The translations under genes and the position numbers were made by a program. DNA of 64,000 bases from NCBI GenBank assembly GCA_037783545.1, contig JBBELK010000053.1:124001-188000 (forward strand), given 5' to 3'. Origin of the DNA: Henricia sp. BOLD:AAB3569 (lineage: Eukaryota; Echinodermata; Asteroidea; Spinulosida; Echinasteridae). This document shows, piece by piece, positions 35,401-49,100 of the stretch. The notes under the pieces are model-generated. The model saw nothing but the letters and a program-made list of their open reading frames with translations. It had not been told where the DNA came from and searched no databases. Every line of letters starts with the position of its first letter. The first letter of the stretch is position 1.

Positions 35401-38400
35401 GGATATAGAGTTGTTTTAGCAGACAAAATTTGAAGTTTGTCTGGACATTCCTTCAGTTCCAAAATAGCGACCACTTCAAACGCAATGTTTCCCGAAAGCG
35501 GCGTCTGCTTGTGCGAAAACTGTGCCCGCAAGGAGTTTTTGCTAGATTCGACGATAACTCGGTCGGTTTAAACGGGAAATTGCTGAAATTTGCAGAACAC
35601 GTTTGCGATATAGAGTTGTTTTAGCAGACAAAATTTGAAGTTTGTCTGGAAATTCCTTCAGTTCCAAAATGGCGACCACTTCAGACGCAATGTTTCCCGA
35701 AAGCGGCGTCTGTTTGTGCGAAAAATGTTCCGGCAGAGAGTTTTTGCTAGATTCGACGATAACTCGGTCGGTTTAAACGGGAAATTGCTGAAATTTGCAG
35801 AACACGTTTGGGATATAGAGTTGTTTTAGCAGACAAAATTTGAAGTTTGTTTGGAAATTCCTTCAGTTCCAAAATAGCGACCACTTCAGACGCAATGTTT
35901 CCCGAAAGCGGCGTCTGCTTGTGCAAAAACTGTGCCGGCAAGGAGTTTTTGCTAGATTCGACGATAACTCGGTCGGTTTAAACGTGAAATTGCTGAAATT
36001 TGCAGAACACGTTTGCGATATAGAGTTGTTTTAGCAGACAAAATTTGAAGTTTGTCTGGAAATTCGTTAAGTTGTGCCGGCAGGGTGTTTTTGCTAGCTT
36101 CGACGATAACTCGGTCGGTTTAAACGGGAAATTGCTGAAATTTGCAGAACACGTTTGGGATATAGAGTTGTTTTAGCAGACAAAATTTGAAGTTTGTCTG
36201 GACATTCCTTCAGTTCCAAAATGGCGACCACTTCAGACGCAATGTTTCCCGAAAGCGGCGTCTGTTTGTGCGAAAACTGTTCCGGCAGTGAGTTTTTGCT
36301 AGATTCGACGATAACTCGGTCGGTTTAAACGGGAAATTGGTGAAATTTGCAGAACACGTTTGCGATATAGAGTTGTTTTAGCAGACAAAATTTGAAGTTT
36401 GTCTGGAAATTCGTTAAGTTCCAAAATAGCGACCACTTCAGACGCAATGTTTCCCGAAAGCGGCGTCTGCTTGTGCAAAAACTGTGCCGGCAAGGAGTTT
36501 TTGCTAGATTCGACGATAACTCGGTTGGTTTAAACGGGAAATTGCTGAAATTCGCAGAACACGTTTGGGATATAGAGTTGTTTTAGCAGACAAAATTTGA
36601 AGTTTGTCTGGACATTCCTTCAGTTCCAAAATGGCGACCACTTCAGACGCAATGTTTCCCGAAAGCGGCGTCTGTTTGTGCGAAAACTGTTCCGGCAGAG
36701 AGTTTTTGCTAGATTCGACGATAACTCGGTCGGTTTAAACGGGAAATTGCTGAAATTTGCAGAACACGTTTGCGATATAGAGTTGTTTTAGCAGACAAAA
36801 TTTGAAGTTTGTCTGGAAATTCGTTAAGTTCCAAAATAGCGACCACTTCAGACGCAATGTTTCCCGAAAGCGGCGTCTGCTTGTGCAAAAACTGTGCCGG
36901 CAAGGAGTTTTTGCTAGATTCGACGATAACTCGGTTGGTTTAAACGGGAAATTGCTGAAATTCGCGGAACACGTTTGGGATATAGAGTTGTTTTAGCAGA
37001 CAAAATTTGAAGTTTGTCTGGACATTCCTTCAGTTCCAAAATAGCGACCACTTCAAACGCAATGTTTCCCGAAAGCGGCGTCTGCTTGTGCGAAAACTGT
37101 GCCCGCAAGGAGTTTTTGCTAGATTCGACGATAACTCGGTCGGTTTAAACGGGAAATTGCTGAAATTTGCAGAACACGTTTGCGATATAGAGTTGTTTTA
37201 GCAGACAAAATTTGAAGTTTGTCTGGAAATTCCTTCAGTTCCAAAATGGCGACCACTTCAGACGCAATGTTTCCCGAAAGCGGCGTCTGTTTGTGCGAAA
37301 AATGTTCCGGCAGAGAGTTTTTGCTAGATTCGATGATAACTCGGTCGGTTTAAACGGGAAATTGCTGAAATTTGCAGAACACGTTTGGGATATAGAGTTG
37401 TTTTAGCAGACAAAATTTGAAGTTTGTTTGGAAATTCCTTCAGTTCCAAAATAGCGACCACTTCAGACGCAATGTTTCCCGAAAGCGGCGTCTGCTTGTG
37501 CAAAAACTGTGCCGGCAAGGAGTTTTTGCTAGATTCGACAATAACTCGGTCGGTTTAAACGTGAAATTGCTGAAATTTGCAGAACACGTTTGCGATATAG
37601 AGTTGTTTTAGCAGACAAAATTTGAAGTTTGTCTGGAAATTCGTTAAGTTGTGCCGGCAGGGTGTTTTTGCTAGCTTCGACGATAACTCGGTCGGTTTAA
37701 ACGGGAAATTGCTGAAATTTGCAGAACACGTTTGGGATATAGAGTTGTTTTAGCAGACAAAATTTGAAGTTTGTCTGGACATTCCTTCAGTTCCAAAATG
37801 GCGACCACTTCAGACGCAATGTTTCCCGAAAGCGGCGTCTGTTTGTGCGAAAACTGTTCCGGCAGTGAGTTTTTGCTAGATTCGACGATAACTCGGTCGG
37901 TTTAAACGGGAAATTGCTGAAATTTGCAGAACACGTTTGCGATATAGAGTTGTTTTAGCAGACAAAATTTGAAGTTTGTCTGGAAATTCGTTAAGTTCCA
38001 AAATAGCGACCACTTCAGACGCAATGTTTCCCGAAAGCGGCGTCTGCTTGTGCAAAAACTGTGCCGGCAAGGAGTTTTTGCTAGATTCGACGATAACTCG
38101 GTTGGTTTAAACGGGAAATTGCTGAAATTCGCGGAACACGTTTGGGATATAGAGTTGTTTTAGCAGACAAAATTTGAAGTTTGTCTGGACATTCCTTCAG
38201 TTCCAAAATAGCGACCACTTCAAACGCAATGTTTCCCGAAAGCGGCGTCTGCTTGTGCGAAAACTGTGCCCGCAAGGAGTTTTTGCTAGATTCGACGATA
38301 ACTCGGTCGGTTTAAACGGGAAATTGCTGAAATTTGCAGAACACGTTTGCGATATAGAGTTGTTTTAGCAGACAAAATTTGAAGTTTGTCTGGAAATTCC

Positions 38401-38862
38401 TTCAGTTCCAAAATGGCGACCACTTCAGACGCAATGTTTCCCGAAAGCGGCGTCTGTTTGTGCGAAAAATGTTCCGGCAGAGAGTTTTTGCTAGATTCGA
38501 CGATAACTCGGTCGGTTTAAACGGGAAATTGCTGAAATTTGCAGAACACGTTTGGGATATAGAGTTGTTTTAGCAGACAAAATTTGAAGTTTGTTTGGAA
38601 ATTCCTTCAGTTCCAAAATAGCGACCACTTCAGACGCAATGTTTCCCGAAAGCGGCGTCTGCTTGTGCAAAAACTGTGCCGGCAAGGAGTTTTTGCTAGA
38701 TTCGACGATAACTCGGTCGGTTTAAACGTGAAATTGCTGAAATTTGCAGAACACGTTTGCGATATAGAGTTGTTTTAGCAGACAAAATTTGAAGTTTGTC
38801 TGGAAATTCGTTAAGTTGTGCCGGCAGGGTGTTTTTGCTAGCTTCGACGATAACTCGGTCGG

Positions 38863-39072
38863 TTTTAAACGGGAAATTGCTGAAATTTGCAGAACACGTT
38901 TGGGATATAGAGTTGTTTTAGCAGACAAAATTTGAAGTTTGTCTGGACATTCCTTCAGTTCCAAAATGGCGACCACTTCAGACGCAATGTTTCCCGAAAG
39001 CGGCGTCTGTTTGTGCGAAAACTGTTCCGGCAGTGAGTTTTTGCTAGATTCGACGATAACTCGGTCGGTTTT
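38863..39072 (+). other. Two adjacent monomers sharing an extra T in GTTTTAAAC
   Basis: GTTTTAAAC replaces GTTTAAAC at 38863 and 39069, in two neighbouring monomers of different types (the 142-bp form and the next 205-bp form). I see it nowhere else in the arrays. Local gene conversion is a likely source. Confidence 0.6.
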
Positions 39073-42000
39073 AAACGGGAAATTGGTGAAATTTGCAGAA
39101 CACGTTTGCGATATAGAGTTGTTTTAGCAGACAAAATTTGAAGTTTGTCTGGAAATTCGTTAAGTTCCAAAATAGCGACCACTTCAGACGCAATGTTTCC
39201 CGAAAGCGGCGTCTGCTTGTGCAAAAACTGTGCCGGCAAGGAGTTTTTGCTAGATTCGACGATAACTCGGTTGGTTTAAACGGGAAATTGCTGAAATTCG
39301 CAGAACACGTTTGGGATATAGAGTTGTTTTAGCAGACAAAATTTGAAGTTTGTCTGGACATTCCTTCAGTTCCAAAATGGCGACCACTTCAGACGCAATG
39401 TTTCCCGAAAGCGGCGTCTGTTTGTGCGAAAACTGTTCTGGCAGAGAGTTTTTGCTAGATTCGACGATAACTCGGTTGGTTTAAACGGGAAATTGCTGAA
39501 ATTCGCAGAACACGTTTGGGATATAGAGTTGTTTTAGCAGACAAAATTTGAAGTTTGTCTGCATGGACATTCCTTCAGTTCCAAAATGGCGACCACTTCA
39601 GACGCAATGTTTCCCGAAAGCGGCGTCTGTTTGTGCGAAAACTGTTCCGGCAGAGAGTTTTTGCTAGATTCGACGATAACTCGGTCGGTTTAAACGGGAA
39701 ATTGCTGAAATTTGCAGAACACGTTTGCGATATAGAGTTGTTTTAGCAGACAAAATTTGAAGTTTGTCTGGAAATTCGTTAAGTTCCAAAATAGCGACCA
39801 CTTCAGACGCAATGTTTCCCGAAAGCGGCGTCTGCTTGTGCAAAAACTGTGCCGGCAAGGAGTTTTTGCTAGATTCGACGATAACTCGGTTGGTTTAAAC
39901 GGGAAATTGCTGAAATTCGCGGAACACGTTTGGGATATAGAGTTGTTTTAGCAGACAAAATTTGAAGTTTGTCTGGACATTCCTTCAGTTCCAAAATAGC
40001 GACCACTTCAAACGCAATGTTTCCCGAAAGCGGCGTCTGCTTGTGCGAAAACTGTGCCCGCAAGGAGTTTTTGCTAGATTCGACGATAACTCGGTCGGTT
40101 TAAACGGGAAATTGCTGAAATTTGCAGAACACGTTTGCGATATAGAGTTGTTTTAGCAGACAAAATTTGAAGTTTGTCTGGAAATTCCTTCAGTTCCAAA
40201 ATGGCGACCACTTCAGACGCAATGTTTCCCGAAAGCGGCGTCTGTTTGTGCGAAAAATGTTCCGGCAGAGAGTTTTTGCTAGATTCGACGATAACTCGGT
40301 CGGTTTAAACGGGAAATTGCTGAAATTTGCAGAACACGTTTGGGATATAGAGTTGTTTTAGCAGACAAAATTTGAAGTTTGTTTGGAAATTCCTTCAGTT
40401 CCAAAATAGCGACCACTTCAGACGCAATGTTTCCCGAAAGCGGCGTCTGCTTGTGCAAAAACTGTGCCGGCAAGGAGTTTTTGCTAGATTCGACGATAAC
40501 TCGGTCGGTTTAAACGTGAAATTGCTGAAATTTGCAGAACACGTTTGCGATATAGAGTTGTTTTAGCAGACAAAATTTGAAGTTTGTCTGGAAATTCGTT
40601 AAGTTGTGCCGGCAGGGTGTTTTTGCTAGCTTCGACGATAACTCGGTCGGTTTAAACGGGAAATTGCTGAAATTTGCAGAACACGTTTGGGATATAGAGT
40701 TGTTTTAGCAGACAAAATTTGAAGTTTGTCTGGACATTCCTTCAGTTCCAAAATGGCGACCACTTCAGACGCAATGTTTCCCGAAAGCGGCGTCTGTTTG
40801 TGCGAAAACTGTTCCGGCAGTGAGTTTTTGCTAGATTCGACGATAACTCGGTCGGTTTAAACGGGAAATTGGTGAAATTTGCAGAACACGTTTGCGATAT
40901 AGAGTTGTTTTAGCAGACAAAATTTGAAGTTTGTCTGGAAATTCGTTAAGTTCCAAAATAGCGACCACTTCAGACGCAATGTTTCCCGAAAGCGGCGTCT
41001 GCTTGTGCAAAAACTGTGCCGGCAAGGAGTTTTTGCTAGATTCGACGATAACTCGGTTGGTTTAAACGGGAAATTGCTGAAATTCGCAGAACACGTTTGG
41101 GATATAAAGTTGTTTTAGCAGACAAAATTTGAAGTTTGTCTGGACATTCCTTCAGTTCCAAAATGGCGACCACTTCAGACGCAATGTTTCCCGAAAGCGG
41201 CGTCTGTTTGTGCGAAAACTGTTCCGGCAGTGAGTTTTTGCTAGCTTCGACGATAACTCGGTCGGTTTAAACGGGAAATTGCTGAAATTTGCAGAACACG
41301 TTTGGGATATAGAGTTGTTTTAGCAGACAAAATTTGAAGTTTGTCTGGACATTCCTTCAGTTCCAAAATGGCGACCACTTCAGACACAATGTTTCCCGAA
41401 AGCGGCGTCTGTTTGTGCGAAAACTGTTCCGGCAGTGAGTTTTTGCTAGATTCGACGATAACTCGGTCGGTTTAAACGGGAAATTGCTGAAATTTGCAGA
41501 ACACGTTTGCGATATAGAGTTGTTTTAGCAGACAAAATTTGAAGTTTGTCTGGAAATTCGTTAAGTTCCAAAATAGCGACCACTTCAGACGCAATGTTTC
41601 CCGAAAGCGGCGTCTGCTTGTGCAAAAACTGTGCCGGCAAGGAGTTTTTGCTAGATTCGACGATAACTCGGTTGGTTTAAACGGGAAATTGCTGAAATTC
41701 GCGGAACACGTTTGGGATATAGAGTTGTTTTAGCAGACAAAATTTGAAGTTTGTCTGGACATTCCTTCAGTTCCAAAATAGCGACCACTTCAAACGCAAT
41801 GTTTCCCGAAAGCGGCGTCTGCTTGTGCGAAAACTGTGCCCGCAAGGAGTTTTTGCTAGATTCGACGATAACTCGGTCGGTTTAAACGGGAAATTGCTGA
41901 AATTTGCAGAACACGTTTGCGATATAGAGTTGTTTTAGCAGACAAAATTTGAAGTTTGTCTGGAAATTCCTTCAGTTCCAAAATGGCGACCACTTCAGAC

Positions 42001-43122
42001 GCAATGTTTCCCGAAAGCGGCGTCTGTTTGTGCGAAAAATGTTCCGGCAGAGAGTTTTTGCTAGATTCGACGATAACTCGGTCGGTTTAAACGGGAAATT
42101 GCTGAAATTTGCAGAACACGTTTGGGATATAGAGTTGTTTTAGCAGACAAAATTTGAAGTTTGTTTGGAAATTCCTTCAGTTCCAAAATAGCGACCACTT
42201 CAGACGCAATGTTTCCCGAAAGCGGCGTCTGCTTGTGCAAAAACTGTGCCGGCAAGGAGTTTTTGCTAGATTCGACGATAACTCGGTCGGTTTAAACGTG
42301 AAATTGCTGAAATTTGCAGAACACGTTTGCGATATAGAGTTGTTTTAGCAGACAAAATTTGAAGTTTGTCTGGAAATTCGTTAAGTTGTGCCGGCAGGGT
42401 GTTTTTGCTAGCTTCGACGATAACTCGGTCGGTTTAAACGGGAAATTGCTGAAATTTGCAGAACACGTTTGGGATATAGAGTTGTTTTAGCAGACAAAAT
42501 TTGAAGTTTGTCTGGACATTCCTTCAGTTCCAAAATGGCGACCACTTCAGACGCAATGTTTCCCGAAAGCGGCGTCTGTTTGTGCGAAAACTGTTCCGGC
42601 AGTGAGTTTTTGCTAGATTCGACGATAACTCGGTCGGTTTAAACGGGAAATTGGTGAAATTTGCAGAACACGTTTGCGATATAGAGTTGTTTTAGCAGAC
42701 AAAATTTGAAGTTTGTCTGGAAATTCGTTAAGTTCCAAAATAGCGACCACTTCAGACGCAATGTTTCCCGAAAGCGGCGTCTGCTTGTGCAAAAACTGTG
42801 CCGGCAAGGAGTTTTTGCTAGATTCGACGATAACTCGGTTGGTTTAAACGGGAAATTGCTGAAATTCGCAGAACACGTTTGGGATATAGAGTTGTTTTAG
42901 CAGACAAAATTTGAAGTTTGTCTGGACATTCCTTCAGTTCCAAAATGGCGACCACTTCAGACGCAATGTTTCCCGAAAGCGGCGTCTGTTTGTGCGAAAA
43001 CTGTTCCGGCAGAGAGTTTTTGCTAGATTCGACGATAACTCGGTTGGTTTAAACGGGAAATTGCTGAAATTCGCAGAACACGTTTGGGATATAGAGTTGT
43101 TTTAGCAGACAAAATTTGAAGT

Positions 43123-46100
43123 TTGTCTGCATGGACATTCCTTCAGTTCCAAAATGGCGACCACTTCAGACGCAATGTTTCCCGAAAGCGGCGTCTGTTT
43201 GTGCGAAAACTGTTCCGGCAGAGAGTTTTTGCTAGATTCGACGATAACTCGGTCGGTTTAAACGGGAAATTGCTGAAATTTGCAGAACACGTTTGCGATA
43301 TAGAGTTGTTTTAGCAGACAAAATTTGAAGTTTGTCTGGAAATTCGTTAAGTTCCAAAATAGCGACCACTTCAGACGCAATGTTTCCCGAAAGCGGCGTC
43401 TGCTTGTGCAAAAACTGTGCCGGCAAGGAGTTTTTGCTAGATTCGACGATAACTCGGTTGGTTTAAACGGGAAATTGCTGAAATTCGCGGAACACGTTTG
43501 GGATATAGAGTTGTTTTAGCAGACAAAATTTGAAGTTTGTCTGGACATTCCTTCAGTTCCAAAATAGCGACCACTTCAAACGCAATGTTTCCCGAAAGCG
43601 GCGTCTGCTTGTGCGAAAACTGTGCCCGCAAGGAGTTTTTGCTAGATTCGACGATAACTCGGTCGGTTTAAACGGGAAATTGCTGAAATTTGCAGAACAC
43701 GTTTGCGATATAGAGTTGTTTTAGCAGACAAAATTTGAAGTTTGTCTGGAAATTCCTTCAGTTCCAAAATGGCGACCACTTCAGACGCAATGTTTCCCGA
43801 AAGCGGCGTCTGTTTGTGCGAAAAATGTTCCGGCAGAGAGTTTTTGCTAGATTCGACGATAACTCGGTCGGTTTAAACGGGAAATTGCTGAAATTTGCAG
43901 AACACGTTTGGGATATAGAGTTGTTTTAGCAGACAAAATTTGAAGTTTGTTTGGAAATTCCTTCAGTTCCAAAATAGCGACCACTTCAGACGCAATGTTT
44001 CCCGAAAGCGGCGTCTGCTTGTGCAAAAACTGTGCCGGCAAGGAGTTTTTGCTAGATTCGACGATAACTCGGTCGGTTTAAACGTGAAATTGCTGAAATT
44101 TGCAGAACACGTTTGCGATATAGAGTTGTTTTAGCAGACAAAATTTGAAGTTTGTCTGGAAATTCGTTAAGTTGTGCCGGCAGGGTGTTTTTGCTAGCTT
44201 CGACGATAACTCGGTCGGTTTAAACGGGAAATTGCTGAAATTTGCAGAACACGTTTGGGATATAGAGTTGTTTTAGCAGACAAAATTTGAAGTTTGTCTG
44301 GACATTCCTTCAGTTCCAAAATGGCGACCACTTCAGACGCAATGTTTCCCGAAAGCGGCGTCTGTTTGTGCGAAAACTGTTCCGGCAGTGAGTTTTTGCT
44401 AGATTCGACGATAACTCGGTCGGTTTAAACGGGAAATTGGTGAAATTTGCAGAACACGTTTGCGATATAGAGTTGTTTTAGCAGACAAAATTTGAAGTTT
44501 GTCTGGAAATTCGTTAAGTTCCAAAATAGCGACCACTTCAGACGCAATGTTTCCCGAAAGCGGCGTCTGCTTGTGCAAAAACTGTGCCGGCAAGGAGTTT
44601 TTGCTAGATTCGACGATAACTCGGTTGGTTTAAACGGGAAATTGCTGAAATTCGCAGAACACGTTTGGGATATAAAGTTGTTTTAGCAGACAAAATTTGA
44701 AGTTTGTCTGGACATTCCTTCAGTTCCAAAATGGCGACCACTTCAGACGCAATGTTTCCCGAAAGCGGCGTCTGTTTGTGCGAAAACTGTTCCGGCAGTG
44801 AGTTTTTGCTAGATTCGACGATAACTCGGTCGGTTTAAACGGGAAATTGGTGAAATTTGCAGAACACGTTTGCGATATAGAGTTGTTTTAGCAGACAAAA
44901 TTTGAAGTTTGTCTGGAAATTCGTTAAGTTCCAAAATAGCGACCACTTCAGACGCAATGTTTCCCGAAAGCGGCGTCTGCTTGTGCAAAAACTGTGCCGG
45001 CAAGGAGTTTTTGCTAGATTCGACGATAACTCGGTTGGTTTAAACGGGAAATTGCTGAAATTCGCAGAACACGTTTGGGATATAGAGTTGTTTTAGCAGA
45101 CAAAATTTGAAGTTTGTCTGGACATTCCTTCAGTTCCAAAATGGCGACCACTTCAGACGCAATGTTTCCCGAAAGCGGCGTCTGTTTGTGCGAAAACTGT
45201 TCCGGCAGAGAGTTTTTGCTAGATTCGACGATAACTCGGTTGGTTTAAACGGGAAATTGCTGAAATTCGCAGAACACGTTTGGGATATAGAGTTGTTTTA
45301 GCAGACAAAATTTGAAGTTTGTCTGCATGGACATTCCTTCAGTTCCAAAATGGCGACCACTTCAGACGCAATGTTTCCCGAAAGCGGCGTCTGTTTGTGC
45401 GAAAACTGTTCCGGCAGAGAGTTTTTGCTAGATTCGACGATAACTCGGTCGGTTTAAACGGGAAATTGCTGAAATTTGCAGAACACGTTTGCGATATAGA
45501 GTTGTTTTAGCAGACAAAATTTGAAGTTTGTCTGGAAATTCGTTAAGTTCCAAAATAGCGACCACTTCAGACGCAATGTTTCCCGAAAGCGGCGTCTGCT
45601 TGTGCAAAAACTGTGCCGGCAAGGAGTTTTTGCTAGATTCGACGATAACTCGGTTGGTTTAAACGGGAAATTGCTGAAATTCGCGGAACACGTTTGGGAT
45701 ATAGAGTTGTTTTAGCAGACAAAATTTGAAGTTTGTCTGGACATTCCTTCAGTTCCAAAATAGCGACCACTTCAAACGCAATGTTTCCCGAAAGCGGCGT
45801 CTGCTTGTGCGAAAACTGTGCCCGCAAGGAGTTTTTGCTAGATTCGACGATAACTCGGTCGGTTTAAACGGGAAATTGCTGAAATTTGCAGAACACGTTT
45901 GCGATATAGAGTTGTTTTAGCAGACAAAATTTGAAGTTTGTCTGGACATTCCTTCAGTTCCAAAATAGCGACCACTTCAAACGCAATGTTTCCCGAAAGC
46001 GGCGTCTGCTTGTGCGAAAACTGTGCCCGCAAGGAGTTTTTGCTAGATTCGACGATAACTCGGTCGGTTTAAACGGGAAATTGCTGAAATTTGCAGAACA

Positions 46101-49100
46101 CGTTTGCGATATAGAGTTGTTTTAGCAGACAAAATTTGAAGTTTGTCTGGAAATTCCTTCAGTTCCAAAATGGCGACCACTTCAGACGCAATGTTTCCCG
46201 AAAGCGGCGTCTGTTTGTGCGAAAAATGTTCCGGCAGAGAGTTTTTGCTAGATTCGACGATAACTCGGTCGGTTTAAACGGGAAATTGCTGAAATTTGCA
46301 GAACACGTTTGGGATATAGAGTTGTTTTAGCAGACAAAATTTGAAGTTTGTTTGGAAATTCCTTCAGTTCCAAAATAGCGACCACTTCAGACGCAATGTT
46401 TCCCGAAAGCGGCGTCTGCTTGTGCAAAAACTGTGCCGGCAAGGAGTTTTTGCTAGATTCGACGATAACTCGGTCGGTTTAAACGTGAAATTGCTGAAAT
46501 TTGCAGAACACGTTTGCGATATAGAGTTGTTTTAGCAGACAAAATTTGAAGTTTGTCTGGAAATTCGTTAAGTTGTGCCGGCAGGGTGTTTTTGCTAGCT
46601 TCGACGATAACTCGGTCGGTTTAAACGGGAAATTGCTGAAATTTGCAGAACACGTTTGGGATATAGAGTTGTTTTAGCAGACAAAATTTGAAGTTTGTCT
46701 GGACATTCCTTCAGTTCCAAAATGGCGACCACTTCAGACGCAATGTTTCCCGAAAGCGGCGTCTGTTTGTGCGAAAACTGTTCCGGCAGTGAGTTTTTGC
46801 TAGATTCGACGATAACTCGGTCGGTTTAAACGGGAAATTGGTGAAATTTGCAGAACACGTTTGCGATATAGAGTTGTTTTAGCAGACAAAATTTGAAGTT
46901 TGTCTGGAAATTCGTTAAGTTCCAAAATAGCGACCACTTCAGACGCAATGTTTCCCGAAAGCGGCGTCTGCTTGTGCAAAAACTGTGCCGGCAAGGAGTT
47001 TTTGCTAGATTCGACGATAACTCGGTTGGTTTAAACGGGAAATTGCTGAAATTCGCAGAACACGTTTGGGATATAAAGTTGTTTTAGCAGACAAAATTTG
47101 AAGTTTGTCTGGACATTCCTTCAGTTCCAAAATGGCGACCACTTCAGACGCAATGTTTCCCGAAAGCGGCGTCTGTTTGTGCGAAAACTGTTCCGGCAGT
47201 GAGTTTTTGCTAGATTCGACGATAACTCGGTCGGTTTAAACGGGAAATTGGTGAAATTTGCAGAACACGTTTGCGATATAGAGTTGTTTTAGCAGACAAA
47301 ATTTGAAGTTTGTCTGGAAATTCGTTAAGTTCCAAAATAGCGACCACTTCAGACGCAATGTTTCCCGAAAGCGGCGTCTGCTTGTGCAAAAACTGTGCCG
47401 GCAAGGAGTTTTTGCTAGATTCGACGATAACTCGGTTGGTTTAAACGGGAAATTGCTGAAATTCGCAGAACACGTTTGGGATATAGAGTTGTTTTAGCAG
47501 ACAAAATTTGAAGTTTGTCTGGACATTCCTTCAGTTCCAAAATGGCGACCACTTCAGACGCAATGTTTCCCGAAAGCGGCGTCTGTTTGTGCGAAAACTG
47601 TTCCGGCAGAGAGTTTTTGCTAGATTCGACGATAACTCGGTTGGTTTAAACGGGAAATTGCTGAAATTCGCAGAACACGTTTGGGATATAGAGTTGTTTT
47701 AGCAGACAAAATTTGAAGTTTGTCTGCATGGACATTCCTTCAGTTCCAAAATGGCGACCACTTCAGACGCAATGTTTCCCGAAAGCGGCGTCTGTTTGTG
47801 CGAAAACTGTTCCGGCAGAGAGTTTTTGCTAGATTCGACGATAACTCGGTCGGTTTAAACGGGAAATTGCTGAAATTTGCAGAACACGTTTGCGATATAG
47901 AGTTGTTTTAGCAGACAAAATTTGAAGTTTGTCTGGAAATTCGTTAAGTTCCAAAATAGCGACCACTTCAGACGCAATGTTTCCCGAAAGCGGCGTCTGC
48001 TTGTGCAAAAACTGTGCCGGCAAGGAGTTTTTGCTAGATTCGACGATAACTCGGTTGGTTTAAACGGGAAATTGCTGAAATTCGCGGAACACGTTTGGGA
48101 TATAGAGTTGTTTTAGCAGACAAAATTTGAAGTTTGTCTGGACATTCCTTCAGTTCCAAAATAGCGACCACTTCAAACGCAATGTTTCCCGAAAGCGGCG
48201 TCTGCTTGTGCGAAAACTGTGCCCGCAAGGAGTTTTTGCTAGATTCGACGATAACTCGGTCGGTTTAAACGGGAAATTGCTGAAATTTGCAGAACACGTT
48301 TGCGATATAGAGTTGTTTTAGCAGACAAAATTTGAAGTTTGTCTGGAAATTCCTTCAGTTCCAAAATGGCGACCACTTCAGACGCAATGTTTCCCGAAAG
48401 CGGCGTCTGTTTGTGCGAAAAATGTTCCGGCAGAGAGTTTTTGCTAGATTCGACGATAACTCGGTCGGTTTAAACGGGAAATTGCTGAAATTTGCAGAAC
48501 ACGTTTGGGATATAGAGTTGTTTTAGCAGACAAAATTTGAAGTTTGTTTGGAAATTCCTTCAGTTCCAAAATAGCGACCACTTCAGACGCAATGTTTCCC
48601 GAAAGCGGCGTCTGCTTGTGCAAAAACTGTGCCGGCAAGGAGTTTTTGCTAGATTCGACGATAACTCGGTCGGTTTAAACGTGAAATTGCTGAAATTTGC
48701 AGAACACGTTTGCGATATAGAGTTGTTTTAGCAGACAAAATTTGAAGTTTGTCTGGAAATTCGTTAAGTTGTGCCGGCAGGGTGTTTTTGCTAGCTTCGA
48801 CGATAACTCGGTCGGTTTAAACGGGAAATTGCTGAAATTTGCAGAACACGTTTGGGATATAGAGTTGTTTTAGCAGACAAAATTTGAAGTTTGTCTGGAC
48901 ATTCCTTCAGTTCCAAAATGGCGACCACTTCAGACGCAATGTTTCCCGAAAGCGGCGTCTGTTTGTGCGAAAACTGTTCCGGCAGAGAGTTTTTGCTAGA
49001 TTCGACGATAACTCGGTTGGTTTAAACGGGAAATTGCTGAAATTCGCAGAACACGTTTGGGATATAGAGTTGTTTTAGCAGACAAAATTTGAAGTTTGTC

